From assembly GCA_016932295.1 (NCBI GenBank), contig JAFGDC010000137.1, positions 1 through 7,466 on the forward strand: a stretch of 7,466 nt of DNA, in the 5' to 3' direction. Position 1 is the stretch's first letter, and each line of letters starts with the position of its first letter. A program made the translations under genes and the position numbers. Below, piece after piece: positions 5,742 through 7,466 of this stretch. Origin of the DNA: a candidate division CSSED10-310 bacterium (lineage in GTDB: Bacteria > CSSED10-310 > JAFGDC01). The notes beneath the pieces are model-generated. The model was not told the origin of the DNA, did not search any database, and saw nothing but the letters and a program-made list of their open reading frames with translations.

Positions 5742-7160
5742 TCAGTATTCAAACGGCCAATAATCCAATTCTCCCACCAAGCGGGACATGTCTGGATCGA
5801 GCAGTGCTCCGTAAAATCCAAGGCCGCCCATGTGGCCGCCGGTTTCGGGCCAGTTGAAGGCGGGGATGATGGATACGGGCAGGTTCCCCAGCGGCAGCGT
5901 CTCGATGATCACTGCATCCAACTGCGGCGGGAGGGCGCACCAACTCGGGTAACACCAGTAGAGTCCCAGGCCGCTGTCGAGGAGGATGGCGAGGCGAAGA
6001 TCGTAGAGGGGAACGGGACCGGGATTGGTGAGCGTGGCATCGAGCCGGCAGGGATCGCCGGGAGCGAAGCAGTGGCCAGGCATCATGAGGATGACGCCGA
6101 GTTCGGTGGCGCCGCATGCGGTGGTATCGCAGATGACCGACCCGTCGATCAGGTCAATTTCCAGAGGCAGGGTCAGGATGGTCGGCCAATCGAACCAGGA
6201 GCCGCAGTAATACCCGTAGGCGGTGAAAGACAGGGTCACGGCGGCACCGCACTCCGCGTGACCGGAGACGGTGAGTTGAAAATCCTGTTGGGCATGACCA
6301 TGGAGCGGCACAACCCCTAATTGCGCCTGGAGTGGCTGGATGGTGACGAGAGGATTGCCGGCGGATACCGTCACATAGCAGTCTTCCCCCGCGCAACTGC
6401 CGTCGTTGTAAAAGTCCATGGTGAGAATGACCCGCTCTCCGGCATCGGGAAGTCCGTCGGCATCACTGCACTGACCAGCATCGTCGTCGAGATGGAGCAA
6501 TTCACCGGTAAGCAGGGGCAGGCATGGCAGGCAGGTTTCTGTTACATGCGGCGTGGGGGAGAACCAGTACGCGGTTGGCGTCGGCGTAGGGGTGGCGCCG
6601 CAGGGAGTGTCGTCACAGGTGATGCCGCCCTCGAAGTCCAGTTCAAGATGGTACGAATCCACCGTGGAGGACGGCCACCAAGTCCCGCCGTAGCTCGCCT
6701 CGGTAGAGAAGATGAAGTGCACCTCCTCGTCACACTGCACGGCGGCATCCACGGTGACATGGAAGATGCGCCCGACGTCCTCGAGCATTCCCAGGAAGCC
6801 CAGGTCAGCCGCGGCCGGCGCGATTGAAACCAAAGGATTGTCGGTGCTCACTTCAACGCGGCAGTTGTCACCGAAAGTGGTACCTTCATTGGAAAACACC
6901 ACGGTCAGTTGGATCTCCTCGCCCGCATCCATCCAGCCGTCACCGTCCGTGCACGCGCCGGCGGTGTCGTCGATGTCCTCGACATGGGCGACGATATAAG
7001 GCACGCCAGGGGGAAAGGCGGTGGGAGTGGCGGTCGGCGTTGGAAAAGGCGAGGCGGGAACCGGAGTGATCGCGATCGCTGGAGACGTACTGGTGATCAG
7101 CATGAGCAACCCCGCCAGTACAACGATCCTCGTTGATGTAACTCGCATTTGCGTGTGCAT
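5742..7160 (-). CDS. secreted cysteine-rich protein with two tandem beta-domains, Pro/Thr linkers and a C-terminal domain, 472 aa
   Basis: Function is unknown. Residues 1-30 form a signal peptide (hydrophobic IVVLAGLLMLI, cut after AIA30). A Pro/Thr linker (about 32-52) leads to domain A (about 55-190); a second linker, PTPTPTAYWFSPTPHV (191-206), leads to domain B (about 216-352). The domains are clear duplicates. Each starts with an Asp-rich loop (DTAGACTDGDGWMDAGE versus DDAGQCSDADGLPDAGE) resembling a Ca-binding DxDGxxDxGE loop, and each ends in CGAT. Five cysteines match at an offset of 161-162 residues (70/231, 100/261, 143/304, 182/344, 187/349), suggesting disulfides. The beta-rich pattern recalls Ig-like or CARDB modules. 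Residues 353-472 form a different domain with Cys364, 371, 403 and 408 around a YWCYPSWC motif. To my recollection this C-terminal type follows PTPT linkers in uncultured bacteria; a sorting or surface role is a guess. GGAAGGAG six bases upstream fixes the start over Met5. It converges on the permease operon. Confidence 0.88.
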   Translation of the reverse strand: MHTQMRVTSTRIVVLAGLLMLITSTSPAIAITPVPASPFPTPTATPTAFPPGVPYIVAHVEDIDDTAGACTDGDGWMDAGEEIQLTVVFSNEGTTFGDNCRVEVSTDNPLVSIAPAAADLGFLGMLEDVGRIFHVTVDAAVQCDEEVHFIFSTEASYGGTWWPSSTVDSYHLELDFEGGITCDDTPCGATPTPTPTAYWFSPTPHVTETCLPCLPLLTGELLHLDDDAGQCSDADGLPDAGERVILTMDFYNDGSCAGEDCYVTVSAGNPLVTIQPLQAQLGVVPLHGHAQQDFQLTVSGHAECGAAVTLSFTAYGYYCGSWFDWPTILTLPLEIDLIDGSVICDTTACGATELGVILMMPGHCFAPGDPCRLDATLTNPGPVPLYDLRLAILLDSGLGLYWCYPSWCALPPQLDAVIIETLPLGNLPVSIIPAFNWPETGGHMGGLGFYGALLDPDMSRLVGELDYWPFEY

Positions 7161-7166
7161 GCTTTT

Positions 7167-7174
7167 CTCCTTCC
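7167..7174 (-). promoter_or_regulatory. strong Shine-Dalgarno GGAAGGAG for the 472-aa gene
   Basis: The minus strand reads GGAAGGAG, six bases, then ATG at 7160-7158. This is the best ribosome site in the window and makes the in-frame Met5 codon (7148-7146) an unlikely start. Confidence 0.75.
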
Positions 7175-7371
7175 ATGATGGTAGTGATGAATGCGCAACG
7201 ATGGGCTATGAAAGATCCGTTCCATGGATGGAGCCGGTTCCGGCCGGCTGGTGAAGGTCCGGCGGCGGACCCCGGCCGGGCTCCCCTGGACCATGACACG
7301 ACAGGTGGTTAGGATGAACCGGTGAACTCGATCGGGACCGCAGGTAATGGAATCGGACCGGAGAATGAAAT

Positions 7372-7383
7372 CATGGATCCATG
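7372..7383. repeat. 12-base perfect palindrome (CATGGATCCATG)
   Basis: The palindrome abuts the predicted transcription start of the leftward secreted-protein gene, where a repressor could sit. Twelve-base perfect palindromes are uncommon by chance in a window of this size, but a single one is not proof of function. Confidence 0.35.
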
Positions 7384-7389
7384 GGGGTG

Positions 7390-7417
7390 ATTACAAAATA
7401 CGTAAATTATTACACAA
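7390..7417 (-). promoter_or_regulatory. candidate promoter in an AT-rich island upstream of the 472-aa gene
   Basis: The stretch 7390-7420 is almost free of G/C in a GC-rich setting. On the minus strand TGTAAT (7395-7390, five of six matches to TATAAT) follows TTGTGT (7417-7412, three of six to TTGACA) with a 16-base spacer. The island could instead serve a rightward gene beyond the window. Confidence 0.3.
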
Positions 7418-7466
7418 ATTCTCTCTCTTCTTGTTTTGGATCCGGCTGGGGGGATTGTCGTGGTGA

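Larger units (their letters stand above)
7161..7466 (-). promoter_or_regulatory. 306-base upstream region of the 472-aa gene, GC-rich and structured
   Basis: No convincing gene lies here. Between the candidate promoter near 7390-7417 and the start codon are two compact inverted repeats and a palindrome. AGCCGG (7232-7237) pairs with CCGGCT (7244-7249) around a 6-base loop. GGTCCG (7256-7261) pairs with CGGACC (7266-7271) around GCGG. CCCGGCCGGG (7271-7280) is self-complementary. If transcription begins near 7383, the mRNA has a folded leader of about 220 bases. I see no known riboswitch core. A 12-base palindrome, CATGGATCCATG, lies at 7372-7383. Confidence 0.4.

Noticed and set aside
7365..7466. 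33-codon plus-strand frame (MKSWIHGGDYKIRKLLHKFS...) ending in TGA at the last base
   Set aside because: The only Shine-Dalgarno-like GGAG is one base from the ATG, the frame overlaps the AT-rich promoter-like island, and it matches no known small protein. Its hydrophobic second half is curious but insufficient.

Overview
The window is GC-rich (roughly 60% by eye) bacterial chromosomal DNA. It holds four convincing protein-coding genes and a possible fifth cut by the left edge. No RNA gene, insertion sequence, phage gene or CRISPR array is visible. Three of the four proteins begin with a signal peptide and the fourth is an inner-membrane carrier. Proline/threonine linkers, HEAT repeats and a Gly-Asp-rich repeat protein suggest an uncultured environmental Gram-negative-type bacterium, of the kind seen in Acidobacteriota, Planctomycetota, Myxococcota or FCB-related candidate phyla. 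The sequence alone does not fix the lineage.

Layout. (1) 136-3123, minus: a 995-residue exported protein with a helical N-terminal region, a long array of about 27-residue Gly-Asn-Asp-x-Tyr repeats (probable beta-solenoid) and a C-terminal HEAT-repeat domain. A truncated minus-strand reading frame at 1-104 may be the next gene. (2) 3124-3563: a 440-base divergent intergenic region with an extended -10 element for the leftward gene, a -35/-10 pair for the rightward operon, a 19-base dyad and an 11-base direct repeat set exactly 21 bases apart. (3) 3564-4355 and 4370-5683, plus: a two-gene operon of a TauE/SafE (TSUP) permease and an exported sulfatase-superfamily hydrolase or transferase. The second enzyme has threonine where true sulfatases carry the Cys/Ser that becomes formylglycine. 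(4) 5742-7160, minus, convergent with the operon: a secreted, cysteine-rich protein with two tandem copies of one domain, Pro/Thr linkers and a distinct C-terminal domain. (5) 7161-7466: its upstream region, with GC-rich hairpins and one AT-rich island that may be its promoter.

How the parts may work together. The permease and the sulfatase-like enzyme are 14 bases apart and almost certainly co-transcribed, so anion transport and a periplasmic phosphate- or sulfate-ester reaction may be coupled. The two flanking minus-strand genes encode large exported proteins with repeats and disulfides, which looks like surface or periplasmic structure rather than metabolism. Nothing shows that the four genes form one system. 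The most novel element is the combined GNDxY-solenoid and HEAT protein.
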